A stretch of 25,309 bases of DNA, from positions 1-25,309 of the IMG/VR virus record IMGVR_UViG_3300007236_002724; one strand, given 5' to 3'. The position numbers and the translations under genes were made by a program. Under the pieces are notes generated by a model, which worked only from the letters and a program-made list of their open reading frames with translations, was not told the DNA's origin and searched no databases. Origin of the DNA: a virus. Below, in pieces: positions 13,983 through 22,040 of this stretch; the stretch's first letter is position 1; each line of letters begins with the position of its first letter.

Positions 13983-14020
13983 GAAGCCCCCCAACCGAAG
14001 TTTACGAATTGGGGGGCTTC
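13983..14020. terminator. Terminator hairpin after the sheath-like gene
   Basis: GAAGCCCCCCAA (13983-13994) and TTGGGGGGCTTC (14009-14020) form a perfect 12-bp stem around a 14-nt loop, 22 bases after the end of the 14042-19234 coding region on the minus strand. The following minus-strand bases (TTCGTT) are only modestly T-rich, so efficiency is uncertain. It separates the two giant genes into different transcription units. Confidence 0.7.
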
Positions 14021-14041
14021 CACCTGCTTGCGCTGCTGAGG

Positions 14042-17000
14042 TTACAGGCTGGAACGCAGGTTGAACGTCACGACGATGTAGAGCAGCGGGAAGACGGGCT
14101 GGTAGTAAGCCTCGACTTCAGCGACGGTCGGGTCGTCAGGAGACGTTATCGCGGACACCCCGGTGAAGGCGTTGATGATCTGCGCCTTGACCAGATTCTT
14201 GAGGGTCGCGGAGAGCTGTCCCTCAATCTGAGTGGTGACCCCGTCAAGGAACTTCTGACCGACGAACCTGTCAAGAGTGACGCGAGCCTGCTGCTGGACC
14301 TCGTCCGCGATGGTGATCACGGTAGGGGTCTTGGTCAGGACGTTGGTCATATCGGTGGTGAGACCGTGACGGCACTCGATGATCCGCTGCCGCTGAGCGA
14401 AGACCGAGAGGCCCTTCACAGCGACCTGGTTCTGCTGTACCGGGTCGAGGGTACGGGCGAGGTCGTCAAACCCTACCAGACGCCCACGGGTCCAGGGAGT
14501 AGCCACGTCGATGGTGGGGGCAGCGCGGTTTCCTGCCCAAGCTGCCGCAACGTAGGTCCCGTCCACCAGGTACGTGTCAGTGTTGCCGTCAGCCCTGGAA
14601 ATGCTGAGAGTAGCTATATCCGGGTAGAGGAGGCGGAAGCGGCTACGAGCGATTGCCTGTGCCATGTCTCCAGCTTCGCGGGGTTGGGTTCCGGCAGAGA
14701 GACCGCAGATTGCGGTGCGCTCTGCGCGGTACCGGATGCTGGACTGGATGTCGCAGTGCTTGGCGAGGTACTGGTAGAGGGTCAGGCTGTCACCCCGGAG
14801 AGGGATGATGTAGGACGGGAAGGACCCCCCAGGCAGAGCACCCTCAACGTCGTCGATAGCGGCGATGTAGGCGTCCACGCTGGCGTCGTCGCTGACACCG
14901 TCCGCATCCGTGTCGGTGTCCTTCCTGACCTGCTTCACCGCGACTATCACAGCTCCATTCAGGATGGAGAGGTAGGAGGCGAGGGAAACCGGGTACTCCG
15001 TGCTCTTGGGACCGTAAGAAGCCTCCACGGTGCTGAGCTTGGTGAACAGCTGGGTGGAGAAGCCCTGCTTCTGGTACTCGTAGCTGACGTAGTACACGTC
15101 ACCCACCGAGGGCTGGTTGCCACCCTTTTCGTAGGTCTGCACGATTGCCATGTCGCCCGCCGTGACGCCGCTCGTGTTTGCGACGTAGAGTTCAACACCT
15201 GGCAACGTGTTCACAGGCAGATTGCTGTCCGTGGTGACGTTGTTGCGAACCGAGAACGTGATGGTGGAGGTTCCCCCTGTGGGGTAAGCTGCACCGCCCG
15301 CACGAGGCAGAATGGTGAAGGTCAGCCCCGTCACGGAGTCACGGTAGGTCTGACCGACGATTCCGTCCTGTCCAGTTCCGGTGTTGAGCACCGAAGTGTT
15401 GGCCGTACCAGATCCGGACACGGTGTCGGAAGAAGTGACGTAGAAGCCGTCGACTGCCGATTCTCCCACGTTTCCGTCACCAGCCGTGATGCCGAGACCA
15501 ACTCCAGGTCGCAGCGCCGTGCTGGCTTCAAAAGCCACGCTGGAAGTGGTTCCCGCCCCAGCGGCACCCTGGCTCTGAACGTACAGGTACTTGGCGCTGG
15601 CCCCATCACTGACGGTCTTTGCCAGACCAGCAGCACTGAAAGCGGAAGCGGCCATCAGGCCACTCACCAGCGTCTCAACCGAAAGGTCGGAGCGGTAAGC
15701 AACGTCCCCGTCACCGAACCCGAGAGCCGAGTTGGCGCTACCGGTTCCTATCACGATGCTGGCCGCCGAAGCAGAAGACCCACCCCGGAACCGGATACCA
15801 GCGCCTTCCTGGATGGCGGTGGCGGCGAGCCCAGCAGCCGACATAGCGGAGTTGATCTGTGTGATAATCGGACCAGCAGCTGCACCGCTGGGATCGGTAA
15901 GAGGAACGTCAGCCGAGCCACCAGGGGGGATAGCCGTAGTTCCGTCCGACTGGAGGAACTCGACCGTGACCGGGGTTCCGTCGAAGGTGAACTTGAACAC
16001 GTTGTTCTGGGGGGTGGTTCCACCAGCCGCGTAGAAAGTCACAACCGGGTTTCCTGCGACATCCTGACCACCGGCCAGACCGACCTCTCCGAAGAGGGTG
16101 GGCTCCATGACGGTTGCGCGGATTCCAGCCTCAGCTTCCTCGTTGGCCGTGAGTCCAGCCTGGTCGGCACCTGTGCCTCCCAGGACCTTCAGCTGGCACT
16201 GACCAAGGACGAATTCGCTATCGGTTGCCTGACCGGGGGTAATCCGGTTGGTGAGAAGAATTCGGTCGTAGCCAGCAAGAGCCGGGGGACCAGCGATCTC
16301 GAAGTGGGTAGCGATCTGATCGTTGTGGAGCTTAGCCTGTGCACCACCAGACCCCGCTATGTCAAACCCAGCGAGAACGCAGAAGTCCTCTTCCGCGTTA
16401 CCACCAGCCGAGGCGTCCGAGACAAACTCCAGAACCGCACCGAGGTTGGCAGGGGTGTCGGACTGAGGGATAACCTTTATGGCAATCCGTCCATTGGAGT
16501 CCGCTTCCGCCAGGATGAGCGGGGAAAGGCCAGCGTCGGGAGGACCAGCGAGAGCCGCCCAGGCTGCGTCCACAGCAGCCTGCATCTTGGACTGAACTTC
16601 AACAGCCAGGGTGGAGGCGGTGTAGGGAGTAGCACCGGAGGGGGCTATTGTGGCTGCAGCTGCACCCGTACAATCAACGGTATCTGCTCCGACGATTCGG
16701 AAGTTTATGTCGTCAAAGGCTCCTGCCGCTATGCTAAGCGGAGCCAAGAAACGGGTCGACCCCTTCATGGCAGGGAGGGTGCCCTCGTTGTACAGGACGT
16801 ACTGCTCGGCGGCTCCAGGAGTGTTGCCACCGAAGCCCGCATCGAGGGTCGCGACCTTCGTGGTCCCATTGTAGGCGAGAACCTCTGCCGTATCCCCGAT
16901 AGCCGTCGTGCCGGTGGCGGTCACCAACCGGATCGTCCACCCGACGTAGTAATCGTCGATTCCAGAAGCGGTAGCGTCGAGAGTAATGCTGGTAGTGGAG

Positions 17001-19234
17001 CCCGCAGCCTGCAAGGCGAGTGCAACGCCACCGTTGTCCCAGTCACCAAACGCAGCACGGTTGATGGCGGAAACGTAAGAAGCTGCATCCACCCCAGCTG
17101 CCACTTCTGCCATGGCTTGGACGAGAATACCGTCGATCTCAAGGTCAACGGCGTTGTTCGTGGCGTCAATGTCGTAGGTGGTGTTGCCGCTGTCAGCATC
17201 GTAGGAGATTTCCCCACCCACCATGGTTGCACGGAATCCCGTACCGTTGCCAGTGGGGTCACCAAGGTCGGTTGCCGCAGTGGCACCGTTGTCGATGTTC
17301 ACATCGAGCGAATCCGACTGCCCGTTGATGGGGAAGTAAGGGCCAGGTCCGGGGACCGTGTACTTCGCTATGGTGGCGTCCTGGGAAGCGAACGTCACGG
17401 TGACGTCCTCTTCAACCGCCCCAGTGAGAGAGGTAGCATCGAACGGAGCTTCGAAGCGACAGTCTGGGGTGCGTTCTGAACCCGAGGGGAATTCCACGGT
17501 GACAGAGGCCAGGGCTGCACCCTTGCTGCTGAACTGGGGAGTGGGAAGAACGCTTCCCGCTTCGTTCTTGAGGGTGAAGGTCCCCACGCCCGACGCGCCA
17601 GCGGTCACGCACTCTACGCTGTACTCCTGGTCGACCAGGGTGTTGTAGTAGAACGTGGCGTAGACGGTCGCACCAACGGGGACAGGCTCTGCCAGCGTGA
17701 TGGTGCTGGTGGAGGACTCGACCTTGGTGACCTCAACGCGTCCCCGGTCGAGGGCGTCTTCGACCGAGTAGCCCCAGTAGGCCCACACGAGATCGGGTCG
17801 GTTGGTCGGAAGATCGACGCGACCGTTGGCGACCTCGCTGTACGTCTCCGAGGAGAGCGGCGTGTCGCGACCGTTGCCCGTGGTCGGCTGGAGCGGGAGG
17901 GTGAACTCCAGGCGTCCCTCAGAAGGGGGATTCACAGAAGTGTTCACCACAGCCGAGCACTCAGCGAGGTACTGACGTACGTCCACGAGGGTCGCGCTGA
18001 CCTGGGTGTCGGTGAAGACCGTCCCGCCAGTGGTGTACTCGCCCGACTCGATGGTGACGGCGGTGCCCCAGAGGATCTTGTCGTCCTTGAGAACGAAGTC
18101 TGAACTTTCGACGTAGTCGTTACGGTCGGGGGTCACACCGCACAGAGTCACATCGGTGATACCCCGGTTGGCGAGGTAGTCGAACGTGTCCTGCCAGCTG
18201 TTGAAGTAGTAGCGAATGGTCACCACCACGCCGACTTCGGGGGCGATGGGGAGGGTCACCGCACCGGACTGTCCGTCAACAGCAGTGGGGATGACCTGAA
18301 CGTTGTCAACTAGGACGGTTACGTCGCTGGGGCTCGTGGTGGTAACACCGCCGTTGGTCCCATCGACGATAGGACGCTGGAAGGTGTAGAACACCTTGTT
18401 GCGGTTGGTGGCATCCCCAGAAGAGAGGCCAAGGGTGGTGTTGGCAGAGCCGCTTCCAACCTCGATGTTCCTATCTGCGGTGAGGTAGATGACCGTGTCA
18501 CCGAGGTTGTTGACAGCGGTGGAAGCCGAGAGGCTGGTGCCCGTGGCCGCGCTGTTGATGAAAGCAGCGACCTGGGCTGCAGTCCAACCACCGGAGGGAG
18601 AGGCAGAGATCGTGACGCTGACCGTGTTCGCGTCGTCAACCAGGAACGAGAGGGAGTCGTTCACGTCCGTGGTGATGTCGTATTTCTGGCTAACCTGCCC
18701 GTACAGCTCAGGAGCGTCCGGGGAGATCTGGTCGCTGACGGTGTCGGTGATCAGAGTGTCGGTGCGGTTGAAGAAGTAGGTCACGAGAACCTCGTCCGTG
18801 GCCTCAGGGGACACAGAGAGGGTCAGAACACCCTTGGCACCGTCGATTGCAAGGACGACGACGGGAGAGCCGTTCACGGTGACGTTCACCGAAGAGGAAG
18901 AGGTCGCGGTGGTCCCGGTTCCGTCGCCAGAAACGATGGGGAAGTGCTTGACCTGCAGGCGGTTGTAGCTCCCGTTGAAGTCGCCACGGGTGACCGCCCC
19001 AGCAGCGCTGATATCGACCACTGCTCGACCAGCCTCGTCTTCCTGCACGACCCTCTGGTCCACAGTGGAGGAAGAGCCCCGAACGATTTCGAGAGAGGAC
19101 TGGGAGAGGATTTCCGAACCGGGCCCTATTATGAGGGGGATTCTGACGGACTCCGCCAGCCCCCGAACTGGATCTTCGGTGAAGGTCTGAGTGTAAACGC
19201 CGGGAGGTGCGTAGGTGGAGCCGGGAAATGCCAT
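14042..19234 (-). CDS. Giant tail-sheath-like protein with large internal insertions
   Basis: A 1730-residue protein. The N-terminus MAFPGSTYAPPGVYTQTF carries the PGVY signature of contractile-tail sheath proteins. The C-terminal ~340 residues fit a sheath core: IARSRFRLLYPDIATLSI (1528-1545), VDGTYVAAAWAGNRAAPTID (1557-1576), RQRIIECRHGLTTDM (1615-1629), TIADEVQQQARVTLDRFVG (1641-1659) and a terminal PVFPLLYIVVTFNLR. Usual sheaths are about 400-700 residues. The extra ~1250 (roughly 110-1390) are repeated beta modules: one type at ~116-156, 304-345 and 498-531 (TLSVSP..VLVTYFFN style), another at ~216-273 and 1119-1177 (INSA...GSANTTLGL style) with weaker copies near 685-760 and 830-955. 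GAGG precedes the ATG. Sheath subunits stack around the tail tube and contract on infection; the insertions would decorate the tail surface. Confidence 0.85.
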   Translation of the reverse strand: MAFPGSTYAPPGVYTQTFTEDPVRGLAESVRIPLIIGPGSEILSQSSLEIVRGSSSTVDQRVVQEDEAGRAVVDISAAGAVTRGDFNGSYNRLQVKHFPIVSGDGTGTTATSSSSVNVTVNGSPVVVLAIDGAKGVLTLSVSPEATDEVLVTYFFNRTDTLITDTVSDQISPDAPELYGQVSQKYDITTDVNDSLSFLVDDANTVSVTISASPSGGWTAAQVAAFINSAATGTSLSASTAVNNLGDTVIYLTADRNIEVGSGSANTTLGLSSGDATNRNKVFYTFQRPIVDGTNGGVTTTSPSDVTVLVDNVQVIPTAVDGQSGAVTLPIAPEVGVVVTIRYYFNSWQDTFDYLANRGITDVTLCGVTPDRNDYVESSDFVLKDDKILWGTAVTIESGEYTTGGTVFTDTQVSATLVDVRQYLAECSAVVNTSVNPPSEGRLEFTLPLQPTTGNGRDTPLSSETYSEVANGRVDLPTNRPDLVWAYWGYSVEDALDRGRVEVTKVESSTSTITLAEPVPVGATVYATFYYNTLVDQEYSVECVTAGASGVGTFTLKNEAGSVLPTPQFSSKGAALASVTVEFPSGSERTPDCRFEAPFDATSLTGAVEEDVTVTFASQDATIAKYTVPGPGPYFPINGQSDSLDVNIDNGATAATDLGDPTGNGTGFRATMVGGEISYDADSGNTTYDIDATNNAVDLEIDGILVQAMAEVAAGVDAASYVSAINRAAFGDWDNGGVALALQAAGSTTSITLDATASGIDDYYVGWTIRLVTATGTTAIGDTAEVLAYNGTTKVATLDAGFGGNTPGAAEQYVLYNEGTLPAMKGSTRFLAPLSIAAGAFDDINFRIVGADTVDCTGAAAATIAPSGATPYTASTLAVEVQSKMQAAVDAAWAALAGPPDAGLSPLILAEADSNGRIAIKVIPQSDTPANLGAVLEFVSDASAGGNAEEDFCVLAGFDIAGSGGAQAKLHNDQIATHFEIAGPPALAGYDRILLTNRITPGQATDSEFVLGQCQLKVLGGTGADQAGLTANEEAEAGIRATVMEPTLFGEVGLAGGQDVAGNPVVTFYAAGGTTPQNNVFKFTFDGTPVTVEFLQSDGTTAIPPGGSADVPLTDPSGAAAGPIITQINSAMSAAGLAATAIQEGAGIRFRGGSSASAASIVIGTGSANSALGFGDGDVAYRSDLSVETLVSGLMAASAFSAAGLAKTVSDGASAKYLYVQSQGAAGAGTTSSVAFEASTALRPGVGLGITAGDGNVGESAVDGFYVTSSDTVSGSGTANTSVLNTGTGQDGIVGQTYRDSVTGLTFTILPRAGGAAYPTGGTSTITFSVRNNVTTDSNLPVNTLPGVELYVANTSGVTAGDMAIVQTYEKGGNQPSVGDVYYVSYEYQKQGFSTQLFTKLSTVEASYGPKSTEYPVSLASYLSILNGAVIVAVKQVRKDTDTDADGVSDDASVDAYIAAIDDVEGALPGGSFPSYIIPLRGDSLTLYQYLAKHCDIQSSIRYRAERTAICGLSAGTQPREAGDMAQAIARSRFRLLYPDIATLSISRADGNTDTYLVDGTYVAAAWAGNRAAPTIDVATPWTRGRLVGFDDLARTLDPVQQNQVAVKGLSVFAQRQRIIECRHGLTTDMTNVLTKTPTVITIADEVQQQARVTLDRFVGQKFLDGVTTQIEGQLSATLKNLVKAQIINAFTGVSAITSPDDPTVAEVEAYYQPVFPLLYIVVTFNLRSSL

Positions 19235-19250
19235 GGTGGTTGCCTCTTTT

Positions 19251-19256
19251 ATTCTA
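19251..19256 (-). promoter_or_regulatory. Candidate late -10 element for the sheath-like gene
   Basis: The minus strand reads TTAGAATAAAAGAGG just before the start at 19234. The TAGAATA core is shared with the leader of the 8470-13728 gene. The 105-base gap after the primase gene has no clear -35 hexamer and no hairpin with a U-run. Two occurrences are weak evidence. Confidence 0.25.
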
Positions 19257-19339
19257 ACTCTGTGAGTCGATGCAAGCTCGGAATTTAAACTCAGCTGGGC
19301 TGGTACAATTCCACAGAGTCTATAAAAGAATCAACGAGA

Positions 19340-20071
19340 CTAACCGAAAGCCACCTCCAGTGCCCGTTTCCCACCCTTTTCCCATATCTCGCCGGGGTCT
19401 TTTCCACCCCTGTACTGCACTATCCGGTTGTTGACCCCCGAAAACGACAGCTTCTCCCCGACCCCCCAGATTCTCTTCCCAGTTTCGGGGTGGACGTACC
19501 CGTAAGCCATGTTGCGCCCGGTCTGGTCCATATCGAAGCAGACGTGAACCATAGACTTCCTTCTCACAAACCGAGACAAGAAGTTGACCTGATTGCTGGT
19601 TATCTTGGCTCCTCCACAGGCCAGCACGACGTCCTTGTCCGGAACGAAGTGGTATAGGGACATATCGAAGATGCCCTCAACCAGCCATACGTCTGCGCCT
19701 TTGCTTATCTTCTTCAGAATTCCGGGGGTCATACCAGTGAACACTGGCTCCCACCTGGAATTGGGGAGGAAATACTTGGCTACTCCCTTGTCCCCGTCCC
19801 ACCTGCGCCACTCGGCACCCGCGAGGACTCCCCGTGGGGTCCACAGAGGGATCGAAATATGGTCGTGGAGGTTCTGCCCGGTCGTTCCGTGCCTGTCGCG
19901 AAAAGTCTCGTCCTGCGAGTCTTCGTAGGAGTACGAGTCCCACACCCCCACACCCATGTCGACCATGAGCCTGTGGGGTAGACCCCTGCCGTTCACATGA
20001 CAGAGGAAATCCTCAGACAGATCTTCCGACGCGGACAGCAGACAGGAGGTGAGCCACTCCCTCTGGTTCAT
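19340..20071 (-). CDS. DNA primase (TOPRIM type)
   Basis: A 243-residue primase core. TOPRIM motifs are visible: VEGIFD (131-136, catalytic Glu132), CFDMDQTG (178-185, the DxD pair Asp180/Asp182) and RGGKDPGEIW (221-230, the KDP motif of DnaG). The N-terminal half includes HDHISIPLWTPRGVLAGAEWR, typical of the DnaG RNA-polymerase domain. There is no N-terminal CxxH/CxxC zinc finger and no helicase domain, so it is a short primase acting with the separately encoded helicase. It makes RNA primers for lagging-strand synthesis. The ATG overlaps the stop of the FmdB-type gene (ATGA). It is last in the 22762-19340 replication operon. Confidence 0.9.
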   Translation of the reverse strand: MNQREWLTSCLLSASEDLSEDFLCHVNGRGLPHRLMVDMGVGVWDSYSYEDSQDETFRDRHGTTGQNLHDHISIPLWTPRGVLAGAEWRRWDGDKGVAKYFLPNSRWEPVFTGMTPGILKKISKGADVWLVEGIFDMSLYHFVPDKDVVLACGGAKITSNQVNFLSRFVRRKSMVHVCFDMDQTGRNMAYGYVHPETGKRIWGVGEKLSFSGVNNRIVQYRGGKDPGEIWEKGGKRALEVAFG

Positions 20072-20547
20072 TCTTCGGACTTCTTGGCGCGAGCTTGTTT
20101 GTTGTTCTCGACGTTGGCCTTGTTGACCACCCTGGCCATCTTCCTGCGTTCGTTGATTGTCTTCCTCTCGGATTCAGACATAACCCTGTACCCCTCTTGA
20201 TCCCGCGTCTTGACCAGATGTTGGCTCGAAACACCGATACCAGCCTTTCGTTGTTCCCGAATCATCTTGTCCTTCTTGGACTGGTTCTCGTGGATCCTTT
20301 CCCACTTCTCGGCGGCATCCTTGCCGATGGCCTTGTCATAATTCCAGTCGTCGCTCGTCCCGGTGTTGGGAGGGAGGGGTCCGTTGCGCTGGCTGGCGGA
20401 GTGGTTGAACTTGAACGAAATCGCAGAAACCTGCCTGTGTCCAGTACCACCACAATCGCAGCTGTGCTCTTGGTCGTCCGAGGTCCTGGGATACAGGACT
20501 TCGAACTTGAGACCACAATCGTGGCACAGGAACTCGTATATAGGCAT
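20068..20547 (-). CDS. FmdB-family zinc-ribbon protein
   Basis: A 159-residue protein whose N-terminus is a classic FmdB/CxxC-CxxC zinc ribbon: MPIYEFLCHDCGLKFEVL, then CDCGG, then RQVSAISFKFN (residues 1-48). The rest is a long charged helical tail (KWERIHENQSKKDKMIREQRK and NERRKMARVVNKANVENNKQARAKK). FmdB proteins are small putative regulators of unknown mechanism. The ATG at 20547 follows GGGGAGGACAAA and gives the canonical MPIYEF start; a longer frame up to 20565 overlaps the helicase stop. Sitting between helicase and primase, it could be a replisome accessory factor; this is inferred from position only. Confidence 0.88.
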   Translation of the reverse strand: MPIYEFLCHDCGLKFEVLYPRTSDDQEHSCDCGGTGHRQVSAISFKFNHSASQRNGPLPPNTGTSDDWNYDKAIGKDAAEKWERIHENQSKKDKMIREQRKAGIGVSSQHLVKTRDQEGYRVMSESERKTINERRKMARVVNKANVENNKQARAKKSEE

Positions 20548-20561
20548 TTTGTCCTCCCCGG

Positions 20562-22040
20562 TCACACGTCCAGATCAATCTCTTGTCCGGCTTGCCTGAC
20601 GGTGCTGCCCACCATTTCGGTGGTGGTATAAAGTCGTCTACAATCCCAAAGTACCCCTGCATAGAAGTCAGAGAACGGCTTGTGGTCTCTGGTCTTCAAG
20701 CATTGGAATTTCAGGAGGTTGGACTCTCTCAACTCGTCGTCCACCCAGCCAGCCGTCACGATGTCCGACGAACGTTCAGCTTCGTTGGCATAGGAGAGGT
20801 GAGTCAGGTTGTACCTGCCGCCGTTCTTTTCGGCGCTCTTGTAGCCCTCACGGCTGATCTGGAACAGCGCCACCACAGCGATGCCCATACCCCTGTTGAA
20901 GTTCATCGAGAGTCGCTTCAAATCGCGAAGCACCTCGTTCAACCGCTCCGTGGTGCTGCTGTATCTCGACCGGGACTGCATCAATCCCGCGTGGTCGATC
21001 ACCCCCATCCGAATTCCGGGGTCCTTCTGATACAGGAGCTGCAGTCTGGACTTGAAGTCTTCCACAGTGTAGTCGGACTTGTCTGGGTCCGAAACCTCGA
21101 TGTGGATGTGACCATAGTTGTTGTCGGGGTCGTTGAAGTCCTTGACCACGTGGTCGAACAGGAACCTCTTCTCGACTTCGTTGAGTTCCCCATCCCGCAT
21201 CTTGTCGTATCTCAGGCTCTTTCCTATACCCAGTGACCTTCTGATCTTGTCGAACTTGGGGTGGCAGGAGTGCAGGGCGTAGAAGATACGCCTGACCTGA
21301 GGATAGGGCATTTCCAGTGAGGCCAGAGCCGAAGAGTGCTTGTAATACACCGCTTGGTTATAGCACCAGTTGAAGGCGAAGGTGGACTTCAAGCCACCCG
21401 TGAAAGCCGAGTGGGTCCACAGCTCTCCGCGCTTCGCACCTTTGATGGCTTCGTCTATCTGCTTGATCCCGCAGAACTGCCCGATGCCAGCGAGTGGGTC
21501 GTTTTCCACCCGTTCGTATTCGGAACGGAAGGACTCACCGTCGGTGGTGATATCCCCGGACAGCTTCACCCCGGTGGTGGTGACCAACACCTTGTGGGAG
21601 TTGTCCATGATGTAGCGAGCGGCCTGTTCAGGACCTTTGAGGATTCTCTCTTCTTTCCCCTCTTTGACCGCTATCCCGGTTTCCAGAATTCTGGCTGCAT
21701 CCTTGATAAGGTCCGAGAAGATCCGGATCTTCCTGTCTTCCACACGGGAATTCAGGACTTGTATGAAGTCACCTTGGGCCTTCGGCCTCTCCACACACAG
21801 AGTCTCCATCCGGTCCACAACCGTGACCTGGGAGTTTCTGTTGAAGTAGCTCCTGATGGAGGAGCTGTCTGGCACGTGTTGGTGCTGGGACACGAAGTTC
21901 TGAACGTATCCCCAGATAGCCTCGTCCTCCGGAATGTCGAACACAATCCCGGAATCCTTGAGGGCCTGAAAGTTCCTGAGGAACAGAGTCTGGTCATCAG
22001 AGGGGTCGACCCTGAATGTGGACCTGAGCAGGGTTTTCAT
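20562..22040 (-). CDS. Replicative DnaB-type DNA helicase
   Basis: A 492-residue RecA-fold helicase. The N-terminal domain (1-~150) is helical as in DnaB. The Walker A region is SAFTGGLKST (211-220), a variant with GGLKS in place of the usual GxGKT. Walker B is MGVIDHAG (345-352, Asp349), followed by EVLRDLKRLSMNF, IAVVALFQISREG (387-399; Gln394 is the sensor Gln in DnaB) and LKTRDHKP (448-455) matching the DnaB K-x-R finger motif. It unwinds the fork as a hexamer. The ATG overlaps the stop of the upstream loader-like gene (ATGA). Ile codons are mostly ATC (about 4 of 28 ATA), so ATA richness is not uniform across the phage. Confidence 0.92.
   Translation of the reverse strand: MKTLLRSTFRVDPSDDQTLFLRNFQALKDSGIVFDIPEDEAIWGYVQNFVSQHQHVPDSSSIRSYFNRNSQVTVVDRMETLCVERPKAQGDFIQVLNSRVEDRKIRIFSDLIKDAARILETGIAVKEGKEERILKGPEQAARYIMDNSHKVLVTTTGVKLSGDITTDGESFRSEYERVENDPLAGIGQFCGIKQIDEAIKGAKRGELWTHSAFTGGLKSTFAFNWCYNQAVYYKHSSALASLEMPYPQVRRIFYALHSCHPKFDKIRRSLGIGKSLRYDKMRDGELNEVEKRFLFDHVVKDFNDPDNNYGHIHIEVSDPDKSDYTVEDFKSRLQLLYQKDPGIRMGVIDHAGLMQSRSRYSSTTERLNEVLRDLKRLSMNFNRGMGIAVVALFQISREGYKSAEKNGGRYNLTHLSYANEAERSSDIVTAGWVDDELRESNLLKFQCLKTRDHKPFSDFYAGVLWDCRRLYTTTEMVGSTVRQAGQEIDLDV

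Noticed and set aside
14009-17479. A 1156-codon open frame on the plus strand
   Set aside because: It is in exact codon register opposite the sheath-like gene. It stays open because that gene hardly uses TTA, CTA and TCA codons. The translation is low-complexity and has no domain.
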